Shown one piece after another: positions 1 through 7,850 of a stretch of 16,658 nt of DNA; position 1 is the first letter of the stretch, and every line of letters starts with the position of its first letter. Made by a program: the position numbers and the translations under genes. Under the pieces are notes generated by a model. That model saw only the letters and a program-made list of their open reading frames with translations, was not told the origin of the DNA and made no database searches. The DNA is from an uncultured Bacteroidales bacterium (GTDB taxonomy: Bacteria > Bacteroidota > Bacteroidia > Bacteroidales > WCHB1-69), in assembly GCA_937949745.1 (NCBI GenBank), contig CALECM010000137.1:1-16658 (forward strand), given 5' to 3'.

Positions 1-81
1 ATGAACGGAATAGGTAATGATTTCCATGAACTTTTTCCGGATCGTAAGTGTCTTAATTATAATAATATTAAACAATGAGTC
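1..81. other. Window-edge stretch upstream of the surface protein; no gene assigned
   Basis: This 81-bp piece is cut by the window edge. On the plus strand it is open in frame 1 for 25 codons up to TGA at 76-78, the same frame as the following gene. It begins with a short Asn/Gly/Asp-rich stretch (NGIGNDF) that could be the tail of an upstream gene. On the minus strand an ATG at 27-25 opens leftward and reads MEIITYSVH before the edge, so a divergent gene is equally possible. Positions 47-78 are strongly A/T-rich, as expected for an intergenic region. I see no TAnnTTTG promoter box. The sequence does not decide between these readings. Confidence 0.3.
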
Positions 82-3060
82 ATGTTCTTTCCACTCAACA
101 CAAAAAGGATTGTTTTCCTATGGTTCATGGCAGTTTCCTGCCTGATTCCGGGATCTCTTTTTGCACAAATGGAAGGAATAACCCACTATCTTACTTACAG
201 GAATAATCCGGTTTTAATGGGTATCCCCAATGCTACCGGGATTTATGTTGATAATTCGTTATCTGTGTCCATCATAGATTTTCCTTTACACGGATCGGTT
301 TCGGAAATAAATGAGCACGGTATTTTTACTTATATGCCTCACAGGGATTACTGCGGGCGTGACAGCCTCCGGTACGAGATTCAAAATGACGGAATATCCC
401 GCAGGTGCTGGATCTATATTCTGATCACGGAACCTTTGGATAATATCTACCATGAAGAGTGTTATGTGGAACCCGGGATAGTACCGTGGAATATCCAAAG
501 AAGCGATTCGACTTTATTTTCCGATAAGCTTTCGCCCCAGTCCCAGTTACTCGTCGGAGATATAGACGATGACGGTGAAAATGAAATTGTCGTCGTCGGC
601 TCTTCTTTTCCGGGATATCCGGGTCAGTATACCCATGTGGTCATTTTTAATCATTTACTGGAAGAAGAATATTCATTTTCAACGGATGCCCGGATAGATT
701 TGCATACGACGATAGCCATAGCCGATGTTGACCGGGACGGTTTGGCCGAAATAGTAATCCACACTGTTGACGGAAAACTAACCTGTTATAACTACAACGG
801 GCGGGAAATCACTCGGAAATGGGAAAACAGCCTGGCCAATATCGGAAATAAATATGTTTGTCCCGCTATTGGCGATATTAACGCGGACGGAATACCGGAA
901 ATTTTACTGGATAACAGGATCTACAACGCGCAAACCGGGCAACTGCTTCTCCTTTTGCCGGAATCGATCGGTAACGGGGAAGTTTTTAATCCGGTTGCGA
1001 CGCCGCTTCTGGCTGATATGGATCAGGATTTAATACTGGAAGTTGTCGGGGGTAATCAAATTATCAAAATAGAAATAAATAATAACTATGGTACCGAAAG
1101 AAACCGGGCTTATGTCTGGAAGAAAATAGAAGGAATGGAGTTGGAAGACGGATTTACTTCCGTAGCCGATGTGGATCAGGATGGTTTTCCGGATGTCATT
1201 GTAACGGCATTGAATCACCTTTATATATGGTCACTTTATAAAGGCCCCGGATTATCACCGGAGATATTGGCCCACGTGCGTTTTACGGACGGTCCCAACT
1301 GGACTTCCCGCGCGGTTGTTTCGGATGTGGACCGGGATGGAAACATGGAAATCATCTGGGCATTTAATCAGGGAATAAGATGTTATAAATACAGGCATAT
1401 AACGGGTGTCCTGGAAATGATGTGGGAAATTGAAACCATGGATATTTCAGGGGCTTCGGGTATTTCGGCTTTCGATTTCAACAACGACCGGAAGGTGGAA
1501 CTGGCTTACCGCGACCATACACATTTAAGAATCATTAATGGTACTACCGGGGAAGATATAGTGTCTATGGAAGTCAATTCCGGTACTGGTCTCGAATATC
1601 CGGTTATCGTGGATCTTGATCAGGATCAAACCGCCGAGATTATAATTCTGGAAGGTGACGAAAATCTGGCAGGAAGAGTAGCCGTATACGAGAATAGGGG
1701 AGAACATTGGGCAGCTTCGAGATCCGTCTGGAACCAATACGGATATAACGGCATCCATATCAGAGACAATTTAACGGTGCCGCAATACCAGTTTAACCCG
1801 GCTACTCCGTTCGCGGCTTCTACACCCTTTAATCACTTTTTGCAACAAACCGGTCCCGTAAACCATTTGGGAGAAACTTTCGTCGCGGCCTGTGATATTC
1901 ATTTAAAGGAAGACAGTATTATAGTGGAAAGGTCCTGTGATTCCATCGATATCTTTTTTACGCTTTTGACAACAGGCCCTGTGCAGGATATGATCGAATA
2001 TACGGTATATGCGGTCGGCGCTTCTCCGGTTGTGGTCGTTACGGATACGCTCTTCGGTGATTTTACCGGACAGAGAAGGCATGAAATGACTCTAACTTTT
2101 ACTAAGGAAGAGCTGGAAATCCATGAACCGTTCGATTCCCTGATCTTATGTCTGAACGATTCGGGAGAAGGGATCGGAATTCACACGGATCAGGAAAAAG
2201 AGTGCGATAAGGAAAATAATACCTATTTTCTTTCCAATTATCCCCCGCTTTTCAACAAATTTTCAATCATGGATATCACCATATGTGAAGGTGAAGAAGT
2301 GGGACAGGGTATTCCCGTATTACCGGATATTGTTTTCCCGCCGGGTAAATATCAGTTTTATAAGATCTATCCGTCCACACAGGAATGTGATAGTTTTGTA
2401 GAGATCAATCTTACGGTTTATCCGGCCTGTCATCGGGAGATCATTATAGACACGTGCGGGTTTTATAGTTATGCGGGAATCGAATACACGGAAAGCGGCA
2501 TTTACGAACACCGGTATTCCTCTGTCAGCGGATGTGACAGTATAGAAATTCTTCATTTAAATATAGGTCACGCGGATGTCCGGATCGAAAATACTACTCC
2601 TGATTTCTGTACCGGATTTAAGTCGGTCCTGGTTGCCCATACCAATTCGGAAAATATCAGGTGGAGTACCGGAGAAATCGCTCCTTCCATTGAAGTGTTC
2701 GAGCCCGGAGATTACAGTGTTACGGTAACTGATCGCCATTGCCTGTCTGAAGCCCGTATCACCGTGGAAATGTGTGATCACATGTTTTATATTGCCAATG
2801 CCATAACGCCTTCGGTAGCCGATGGCTTAAACGATGAATTTTCAGTGCCGTGGATATCCGAAAAGCAGGTGCGGGAGTTTGAGATCTTTATTTATGCCCG
2901 TACGGGAAATCCGGTTTACCATTCAAAAGATCCTTTTTTTAGCTGGGACGGCAAAATTAACGGAACGGTTTTTCCTAATACCGTTTATCAGTACATCATC
3001 TATTTCCGTTTACCGGAAGGCAAAAAACAGACACTGACCGGTTCCGTAACCGTGTTGTAG
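82..3060 (+). CDS. Secreted FG-GAP/VCBS repeat protein with T9SS type B (CHU_C) sorting domain
   Basis: A 992-residue surface or secreted protein, probably exported by Sec and then by the type IX secretion system. Residues 1-28 are a signal peptide with a hydrophobic core and likely cleavage near LFA-Q. Residues about 35-118 look like a cadherin/Ig-type strand domain. Eight FG-GAP/VCBS repeats follow at about 157-172, 212-226, 262-275, 310-323, 361-374, 413-426, 462-475 and 509-522. Most carry a calcium loop such as DIDDDG, DVDRDG or DINADG, and together they suggest a beta-propeller. SVWNQYGY (548-555) follows, then an Ig/CARDB-like region (about 603-715). Two Cys modules ending in CDS come next (about 733-784 and 790-828), then a PKD-like segment (about 832-897). 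The C-terminal sorting domain (about 903-992) carries ADGLNDEF at 913-920. ATG 82 is the first start after the in-frame TGA at 76-78. The ligand is unknown; adhesion or polymer binding is inference. The gene converges on pyk. Confidence 0.9.
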   Translation: MFFPLNTKRIVFLWFMAVSCLIPGSLFAQMEGITHYLTYRNNPVLMGIPNATGIYVDNSLSVSIIDFPLHGSVSEINEHGIFTYMPHRDYCGRDSLRYEIQNDGISRRCWIYILITEPLDNIYHEECYVEPGIVPWNIQRSDSTLFSDKLSPQSQLLVGDIDDDGENEIVVVGSSFPGYPGQYTHVVIFNHLLEEEYSFSTDARIDLHTTIAIADVDRDGLAEIVIHTVDGKLTCYNYNGREITRKWENSLANIGNKYVCPAIGDINADGIPEILLDNRIYNAQTGQLLLLLPESIGNGEVFNPVATPLLADMDQDLILEVVGGNQIIKIEINNNYGTERNRAYVWKKIEGMELEDGFTSVADVDQDGFPDVIVTALNHLYIWSLYKGPGLSPEILAHVRFTDGPNWTSRAVVSDVDRDGNMEIIWAFNQGIRCYKYRHITGVLEMMWEIETMDISGASGISAFDFNNDRKVELAYRDHTHLRIINGTTGEDIVSMEVNSGTGLEYPVIVDLDQDQTAEIIILEGDENLAGRVAVYENRGEHWAASRSVWNQYGYNGIHIRDNLTVPQYQFNPATPFAASTPFNHFLQQTGPVNHLGETFVAACDIHLKEDSIIVERSCDSIDIFFTLLTTGPVQDMIEYTVYAVGASPVVVVTDTLFGDFTGQRRHEMTLTFTKEELEIHEPFDSLILCLNDSGEGIGIHTDQEKECDKENNTYFLSNYPPLFNKFSIMDITICEGEEVGQGIPVLPDIVFPPGKYQFYKIYPSTQECDSFVEINLTVYPACHREIIIDTCGFYSYAGIEYTESGIYEHRYSSVSGCDSIEILHLNIGHADVRIENTTPDFCTGFKSVLVAHTNSENIRWSTGEIAPSIEVFEPGDYSVTVTDRHCLSEARITVEMCDHMFYIANAITPSVADGLNDEFSVPWISEKQVREFEIFIYARTGNPVYHSKDPFFSWDGKINGTVFPNTVYQYIIYFRLPEGKKQTLTGSVTVL

Positions 3061-3074
3061 GAGTCGGTCAGTGT
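3022..3074 (-). terminator. Probable intrinsic terminator of the pyk operon
   Basis: A perfect 10-bp inverted repeat (ACACTGACCG at 3031-3040 and CGGTCAGTGT at 3065-3074) starts 9 nt downstream of the pyk stop codon, reading leftward. On the minus strand the stem is followed by CTG and six T residues (3027-3022), the layout of a Rho-independent terminator. The 24-nt loop is long and also holds an alternative 5-bp stem (CGGTT at 3039-3043, AACCG at 3048-3052). There is no T-run on the plus-strand side, so it should stop leftward transcription only. The whole U-tract and the left arm lie inside the coding end of the convergent surface-protein gene. Confidence 0.55.
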
Positions 3075-3083
3075 TCTATGTAA

Positions 3084-4505
3084 CTACAACCTGCTTAACC
3101 GGATCATGTTGGCGGAACCTTTTTTCTCAATAGGGATATTACCCACATGAAGGATGTTATCTCCGGTATCCACAACATTTTCCTCTCTTAAGATCTTGAT
3201 CGATTCCGCAATCGCTTCGTCCGTATTCTCGAATTCTTCATAAAAATAGGCTTTAGTACCCCATAACACGCTCATCTTATAAATAAGGTTCGGATTATTG
3301 GTAAAGGCGTAAATTTTAGCATAAGGACGATAACTGGCTATTCTTCTGGCTGTATATCCTGAGTTGGTAAATACCACGATCGCCTTTACATGCACCTGCT
3401 GTGACATTCGGAAAGCGTTGTAGCAGATAGAGTCCCGGATAAAAGATCGCTGTGTCGGATCGGGCTGGAAAATTTCCTTTCCATATTCAAAACCGTGATC
3501 TTCCGTATAGGTGACGATCTGTCTCATGGCCTGTACCGCCTCTACGGGAAAGTTGCCGACGGAAGTTTCCCCGCTCAACATTACCGCATCGGAACCGTCC
3601 ATAACGGCGTTGGCTACATCGTTGGCTTCAGCCCGCGTGGGACGGAAACTGCTGATCATACTTTCCAGCATTTGCGTAGCGATGATAACCGGCTTGGCCG
3701 TGGCCAAACATTTCCGGACGATCATTTTTTGTAATATAGGGACCGAGTCGAAAGACATTTCCACGCCGAGATCACCGCGGGCCACCATGATGCCGTCGGC
3801 CTCCCGGATTATCTCATCTATATTGGAGAATGCTTCCGGTTTCTCTATTTTGGCAATAATGGAGATCGGGGCATTCGCTGCCTGTATCATTTCCCGGAGA
3901 GGTTCCATGTCGGCGGCGGAACGTACAAAAGAGAGTCCGATCCAGTTTACGCCTTCTGCAATGGCAAACCGTGCGTCTTCTATATCCTTTTCAGTGAGAC
4001 TGGGCAACGAGATCTTGGTATTCGGCAAATTGACTCCTTTTTTAGAAGTAAGTGTTCCTCCATGGATCACCTTCGCCACGACGTCTTCTTTTCCGTCCGT
4101 CCGTATAACTTCCAGTTTGATCTTCCCGTCATCGATCAGGATGGCTTCTCCCGGTTTTACATCTTTGGCGAATTCCTGGTACGACATATAAAGACATGCC
4201 GGATTTCCCATACAGTTGCGGGTAGTAAAGATAATCTCCTGGCCGTCCATCAGTTCGATAGAGTCGTTTTCAACATCCCCGATACGTAATTTCGGACCTT
4301 GCAGGTCCGAAAGAATAGCTACGTGAGACTTGTATTTTTTGTCGAGTTCTTTAATAATCCTGATCACTTCCCGGTGCTTCTCATGAACATCATGGGAAAG
4401 GTTTATCCGGAATACATTCACCCCGTTGAGTATAAGAGTCTCGATCATCTCTTTCGACCGTGATGCCGGTCCGAGGGTAGCTACAATTTTTGTTTTGGGT
4501 TCCAT
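3084..4505 (-). CDS. pyk: Pyruvate kinase
   Basis: Converts phosphoenolpyruvate and ADP to pyruvate and ATP, the last step of glycolysis, in the cytoplasm. The 473 residues match a full-length bacterial enzyme. Visible family hallmarks are the N-terminal TKIVATLGPAS, FRINLSHD with Arg33 and SDLQGPKLR (66-74). The active-site signature IIAKIEKPEAF contains the catalytic Lys219. MVARGDLGVE (240-249), ATQMLESM (276-283) and SGETSVGNFP (311-320) are further metal/substrate-site segments. The C-terminal domain (about 355-473) is complete and ends in ANMIRLSRL. Only 4 bp separate it from the upstream htpG stop, so the two are probably cotranscribed. The leader is A/T-rich with no Shine-Dalgarno. 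A hairpin terminator follows the stop codon. No missing residue or frameshift is seen. Confidence 0.97.
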   Translation of the reverse strand: MEPKTKIVATLGPASRSKEMIETLILNGVNVFRINLSHDVHEKHREVIRIIKELDKKYKSHVAILSDLQGPKLRIGDVENDSIELMDGQEIIFTTRNCMGNPACLYMSYQEFAKDVKPGEAILIDDGKIKLEVIRTDGKEDVVAKVIHGGTLTSKKGVNLPNTKISLPSLTEKDIEDARFAIAEGVNWIGLSFVRSAADMEPLREMIQAANAPISIIAKIEKPEAFSNIDEIIREADGIMVARGDLGVEMSFDSVPILQKMIVRKCLATAKPVIIATQMLESMISSFRPTRAEANDVANAVMDGSDAVMLSGETSVGNFPVEAVQAMRQIVTYTEDHGFEYGKEIFQPDPTQRSFIRDSICYNAFRMSQQVHVKAIVVFTNSGYTARRIASYRPYAKIYAFTNNPNLIYKMSVLWGTKAYFYEEFENTDEAIAESIKILREENVVDTGDNILHVGNIPIEKKGSANMIRLSRL

Positions 4506-4509
4506 AAAT

Positions 4510-6378
4510 TTATTTTAGTAATGAGACACTTCTTTTCACAAATTCGCTCAGTTTTTCTCCCGTGAGCAGATTTTGGGAAAGAAGCGCAAGATCGATCAGC
4601 TGGTGTGTCATATCATCTTTTTTCTTGCTTGTTTTTGTCTCGAGTATTTTAGTCGCAATGGGATGATTTCCGTTCACGATGAGGTTATAATGTTCAAATT
4701 CACCGTACATTTTTTTCTGTCCCGAATATTTCTCTATATCCTGGAATCTCCTCATGAATTCATCCTGGGTAATCATAATCGGAAGGTCCGTTTCGCTAAG
4801 GCTTTCTATCTTTACGGTAAATTTCGCTTTGTCAACATTCTTTTCGAAAATATCCTTAAGTTTATTCTGCTCTTCTTCCGATAATTTAGCCGGTTGCACT
4901 TCTTCTTTTTCAATTAGACGGTCAATGATATCGGCATCTACACGTGTAAAACGGCTCTTTTCGAACTTGCTTTCCAGCATATTGATAAAATGAGGATCCA
5001 GGTAACCGTCCATCAAAAGAACATCATATCCTTTATCTTTGGCCGCATCGATGTAAATAAGCTGCTCATTAACGTCAGCCGCATAAAGATAGATCAGGTT
5101 ATCATTTTTATCTTTCTGCAGGGTTTCGATATAACTCTTATATTCCTCGAATGTGTAGTATTTACCGTCCGTGTTTTTGAAGAGGTAAAAATTCTTAGCC
5201 CTGTCGTAAAACTTCTCATCGGTCAGGGAACCGTATTGGATAAATACTTTAAGGTCATCCCATTTCTGTTCGAAATCCTCACGGTTATTTTTAAACATCT
5301 CTTCCAGTTTATCCGCTACTTTTTTCGTAATATGGGAGGATATTTTTTTCACACTGGAATCAGACTGGAGATAAGAACGGGAAACGTTCAGCGGAATATC
5401 CGGCGAATCGATAACCCCGTGTAAAAGCATCATAAATTCCGGAATCACACCTTCGAGTTGATCCGTGATAAAAACCTGGTTGGAGTATAGCTGGACTTTA
5501 TTCCTTTGGAGTTCCATCTGGTTTCTTACCTTCGGGAAATATAAAATACCGGTCAGGTTGAAAGGATAGTCCACATTGAGGTGGATATGGAACAACGGGG
5601 ATTCGAAAGTGGCGGGATAAAGTTCACGGTAAAAATCGGCATAATCCTTTTCAGTAAGGCTGGAAGGCGATAACTTCCATATAGGATTGGTATTATTGAT
5701 GATCCGCGGCTTTTCTACTTCTTTGGCTTCCTCTTCTCCATCTACTTTTTCAAATGTTTTTTCAAATCCGCATTGGATCGGCACGGGAAGAAACCGGCAA
5801 TATTTTTTCAATAACCCTACGATTCTTACTTCATCAAGGAATTCTTCGGCGTCAGGCGCGATATGAAGGACGATTTCCGTACCTCTTTCCGTTTTCTCAA
5901 TTTCTTCCATCGTGAAAGAAGGTGAACCGTCGCAACTCCATTTTACCGCTTTGGCATCGTGAAGATATGATTTGGTCAGGATATCCACGTTGGAAGAAAC
6001 CATAAATGAAGAATAGAAACCCAATCCGAAATGACCTATGATATTGGCGGAATCGCCTCCTTTGTATTTTTCGAGGAATTCTTCCGCGCTGGAAAAAGCG
6101 ATCTGGTTGATATATTTATCCACTTCTTCCGCGCTCATCCCGATTCCTTTGTCAATGATCCGCAAGGTCTTATCTTCCTTGTTAACTTTAACTTCGATGG
6201 TAAGGTCTCCCAATTCGGTGTCGGCTTTTCCGAGGCTGACCAGCGTCTTGATTTTCTGGGTAGCATCTACGGCATTGGAAATCAATTCCCGTAGGAAAAT
6301 TTCATGATCAGAATATAAAAACTTCTTGATGATCGGAAAAATGTTTTCCGTTTTGACATTAATTTTACCTGTTTCCAT
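4510..6378 (-). CDS. htpG: Molecular chaperone HtpG (bacterial Hsp90)
   Basis: ATP-dependent homodimeric chaperone that remodels client proteins in the cytosol. At 622 residues the length is close to that of E. coli HtpG (624). The N-terminal GHKL ATPase domain shows ELISNAVDA (31-39, with Glu31 and Asn35), the DKGIGM loop (76-81) and the glycine-rich GHFGLGFYS (115-123). The middle domain carries IPLNVSRSYLQSD (328-340), whose Arg334 corresponds to the catalytic arginine. The C-terminal dimerisation domain ends at HQLIDLALLSQNLL and the final helix. Compared with my memory of Bacteroides HtpG (about 680 residues), a charged coiled-coil insertion just before HQLIDLALL is absent here. The gene starts 3 bp after the thioredoxin-like gene and is followed 4 bp later by pyk, so translation is tightly linked. 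Confidence 0.97.
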   Translation of the reverse strand: METGKINVKTENIFPIIKKFLYSDHEIFLRELISNAVDATQKIKTLVSLGKADTELGDLTIEVKVNKEDKTLRIIDKGIGMSAEEVDKYINQIAFSSAEEFLEKYKGGDSANIIGHFGLGFYSSFMVSSNVDILTKSYLHDAKAVKWSCDGSPSFTMEEIEKTERGTEIVLHIAPDAEEFLDEVRIVGLLKKYCRFLPVPIQCGFEKTFEKVDGEEEAKEVEKPRIINNTNPIWKLSPSSLTEKDYADFYRELYPATFESPLFHIHLNVDYPFNLTGILYFPKVRNQMELQRNKVQLYSNQVFITDQLEGVIPEFMMLLHGVIDSPDIPLNVSRSYLQSDSSVKKISSHITKKVADKLEEMFKNNREDFEQKWDDLKVFIQYGSLTDEKFYDRAKNFYLFKNTDGKYYTFEEYKSYIETLQKDKNDNLIYLYAADVNEQLIYIDAAKDKGYDVLLMDGYLDPHFINMLESKFEKSRFTRVDADIIDRLIEKEEVQPAKLSEEEQNKLKDIFEKNVDKAKFTVKIESLSETDLPIMITQDEFMRRFQDIEKYSGQKKMYGEFEHYNLIVNGNHPIATKILETKTSKKKDDMTHQLIDLALLSQNLLTGEKLSEFVKRSVSLLK

Positions 6379-6381
6379 TTT

Positions 6382-7782
6382 TTAATTCGCGATATTTAAG
6401 TGTTTAATATAATCCTCGATTTCATCCCAGTAAAGGTCTTTTCTGATTACTCTTTTATCCTTATCCAGTAAAAACATGTAAGGTATAATATTGGTATCGA
6501 AAAGGTTATTGCTTTCGATGGCATTTTTGTAATCCCAGCCGTGCCAATATAAAGGGTTGGCCGAACCGGCGAGATAAGTACGCCATAGCGCCTCGTTTTG
6601 TTCAAAATAAATGGTGAGAATTATGATTTTGTTATGCTCAATCGCCTGGTTCAACAGCGGCATATTTTTTAATTTATCTCTTACTTCGATACAAGTGGGG
6701 CAATCGGGGTTTTGCAGGTACAATAACATATAGTCCGCTTCTATTTCGTGAAGATTGACCGTATCACCGGATGAAAGTAACAGGTTTACATCAGGCACCT
6801 GCATTCCCGGATGATTTTTGTCTAATCGCTCCAGCTCTTTGGTATAGCGAAGCCGGTTCGCGGGTTCGGTTTTATCATATTCCAGCATGTTTTTCAACAT
6901 TGTAATATATAGAGGTTCCGACCAGTATGGAGAAGTCTGGGATCCGATAATATTTTCCAGGAGTCCGGTTAATTTAAAATAGGCAGAAGGATACTTCCGG
7001 CAGTAATGGAGAGTATTGGTTAAAAAAAGATTAGCCGTGCCGGGTTCCATTTGTTGGAGCAACATGATAAAATGCGTAAATTTATTATACGCGATAGGAG
7101 TGGACAGAAGCCGGTCGTCTTCCCACGGAAAATCATCGAAGAAGTGTTCGGTATAATAGAGTTCCATTTTTCTCCTGTCCTGGAAATATTCCTGAGGAGG
7201 ATTGGGCATTTCGAAAGAGGCTTTGATAACGGATGCCAGTAAGGTACCCGGATTTTCCCGGATCGTCTTTTCCTGTAAAGCTCTTTTTTGCCGGTCGACC
7301 TCTTCCATTTTACGGACTAAAGTATCTATGAATGATTGCATAAGATGTCTCGGAGGATTTTGCTGCTGGAAATTTTTATACTCCCGGTCCAGGGCGCGGA
7401 TTTGAGTTTCAAATATTTCCATCTGACTAACGTAGCTCATATTGGCGCTGTTTTCCGGACTATTCTTAAAACGGATATTCTGATCTTCTACGATAATGTC
7501 AAAATGCTGATGTTCATGATCCGAAATGATAAAATGGGTAATAGGTGTTTGATTACCTGACAAACGGTATAAACCCGGCGGCAGGTGTTTTTTATCTTCA
7601 AATGTAATTTTCCCGGAAAAAGGGGACGAATAAATATTACGCCATTGGTTAGCGGATTGGAAGTCCTGGATATGGAGGCTGTCATATTGAGCGGCATCCG
7701 TGGTTACGGTAATTTTAAATCCCTGTGAATAGGCTGTAAAGAATGATAAGGACGTCAATAAAAAAAGTAAAATTCTTGCCAT
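6382..7782 (-). CDS. Periplasmic thioredoxin-fold protein (DUF5106/TlpA-like)
   Basis: A 466-residue exported protein. Residues 1-20 are a signal peptide (MARILLFLL... to AYSQ) without a lipobox cysteine. An N-terminal beta-rich segment (about 21-110) resembles the DUF4369-type domain that often precedes TlpA-like proteins in Bacteroidota. The middle (about 115-325) is helical and charged and fits the DUF5106-type region. The C-terminal thioredoxin-like domain (about 328-460) has the redox motif CPTC at 361-364 in NPDCPTCIEV. NIIPYMFLLD follows, with Pro434 in the expected cis-proline position. A thiol-disulfide oxidoreductase or reductase role in the periplasm is likely from family knowledge, but the partner is unknown. 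The gene ends 3 bp before htpG. The start codon is preceded by an A/T-rich leader with no Shine-Dalgarno. Confidence 0.82.
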   Translation of the reverse strand: MARILLFLLTSLSFFTAYSQGFKITVTTDAAQYDSLHIQDFQSANQWRNIYSSPFSGKITFEDKKHLPPGLYRLSGNQTPITHFIISDHEHQHFDIIVEDQNIRFKNSPENSANMSYVSQMEIFETQIRALDREYKNFQQQNPPRHLMQSFIDTLVRKMEEVDRQKRALQEKTIRENPGTLLASVIKASFEMPNPPQEYFQDRRKMELYYTEHFFDDFPWEDDRLLSTPIAYNKFTHFIMLLQQMEPGTANLFLTNTLHYCRKYPSAYFKLTGLLENIIGSQTSPYWSEPLYITMLKNMLEYDKTEPANRLRYTKELERLDKNHPGMQVPDVNLLLSSGDTVNLHEIEADYMLLYLQNPDCPTCIEVRDKLKNMPLLNQAIEHNKIIILTIYFEQNEALWRTYLAGSANPLYWHGWDYKNAIESNNLFDTNIIPYMFLLDKDKRVIRKDLYWDEIEDYIKHLNIAN

Positions 7783-7850
7783 ATTATGATATTAAATACC
7801 CGATTTATTTATTCTGACTTTGATCCGGTTTTACTGTTGGGATATCAGGA

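Noticed and set aside
82..3060. Tandem DNA repeat array in the FG-GAP region
   Set aside because: The repeats are visible only at protein level; the DNA copies are diverged and irregularly spaced, so this is domain repetition and not a DNA repeat or CRISPR array.
3511..4191. Long open frame (226 codons) on the plus strand, antisense to pyk
   Set aside because: It lies fully inside the well-supported pyk gene; the translation has no recognisable domain and reflects codon bias on the other strand.
4990..5424. Open frame of 144 codons on the plus strand inside htpG
   Set aside because: A shadow of htpG coding; hydrophobic and without a family pattern, and htpG is intact over the whole stretch.
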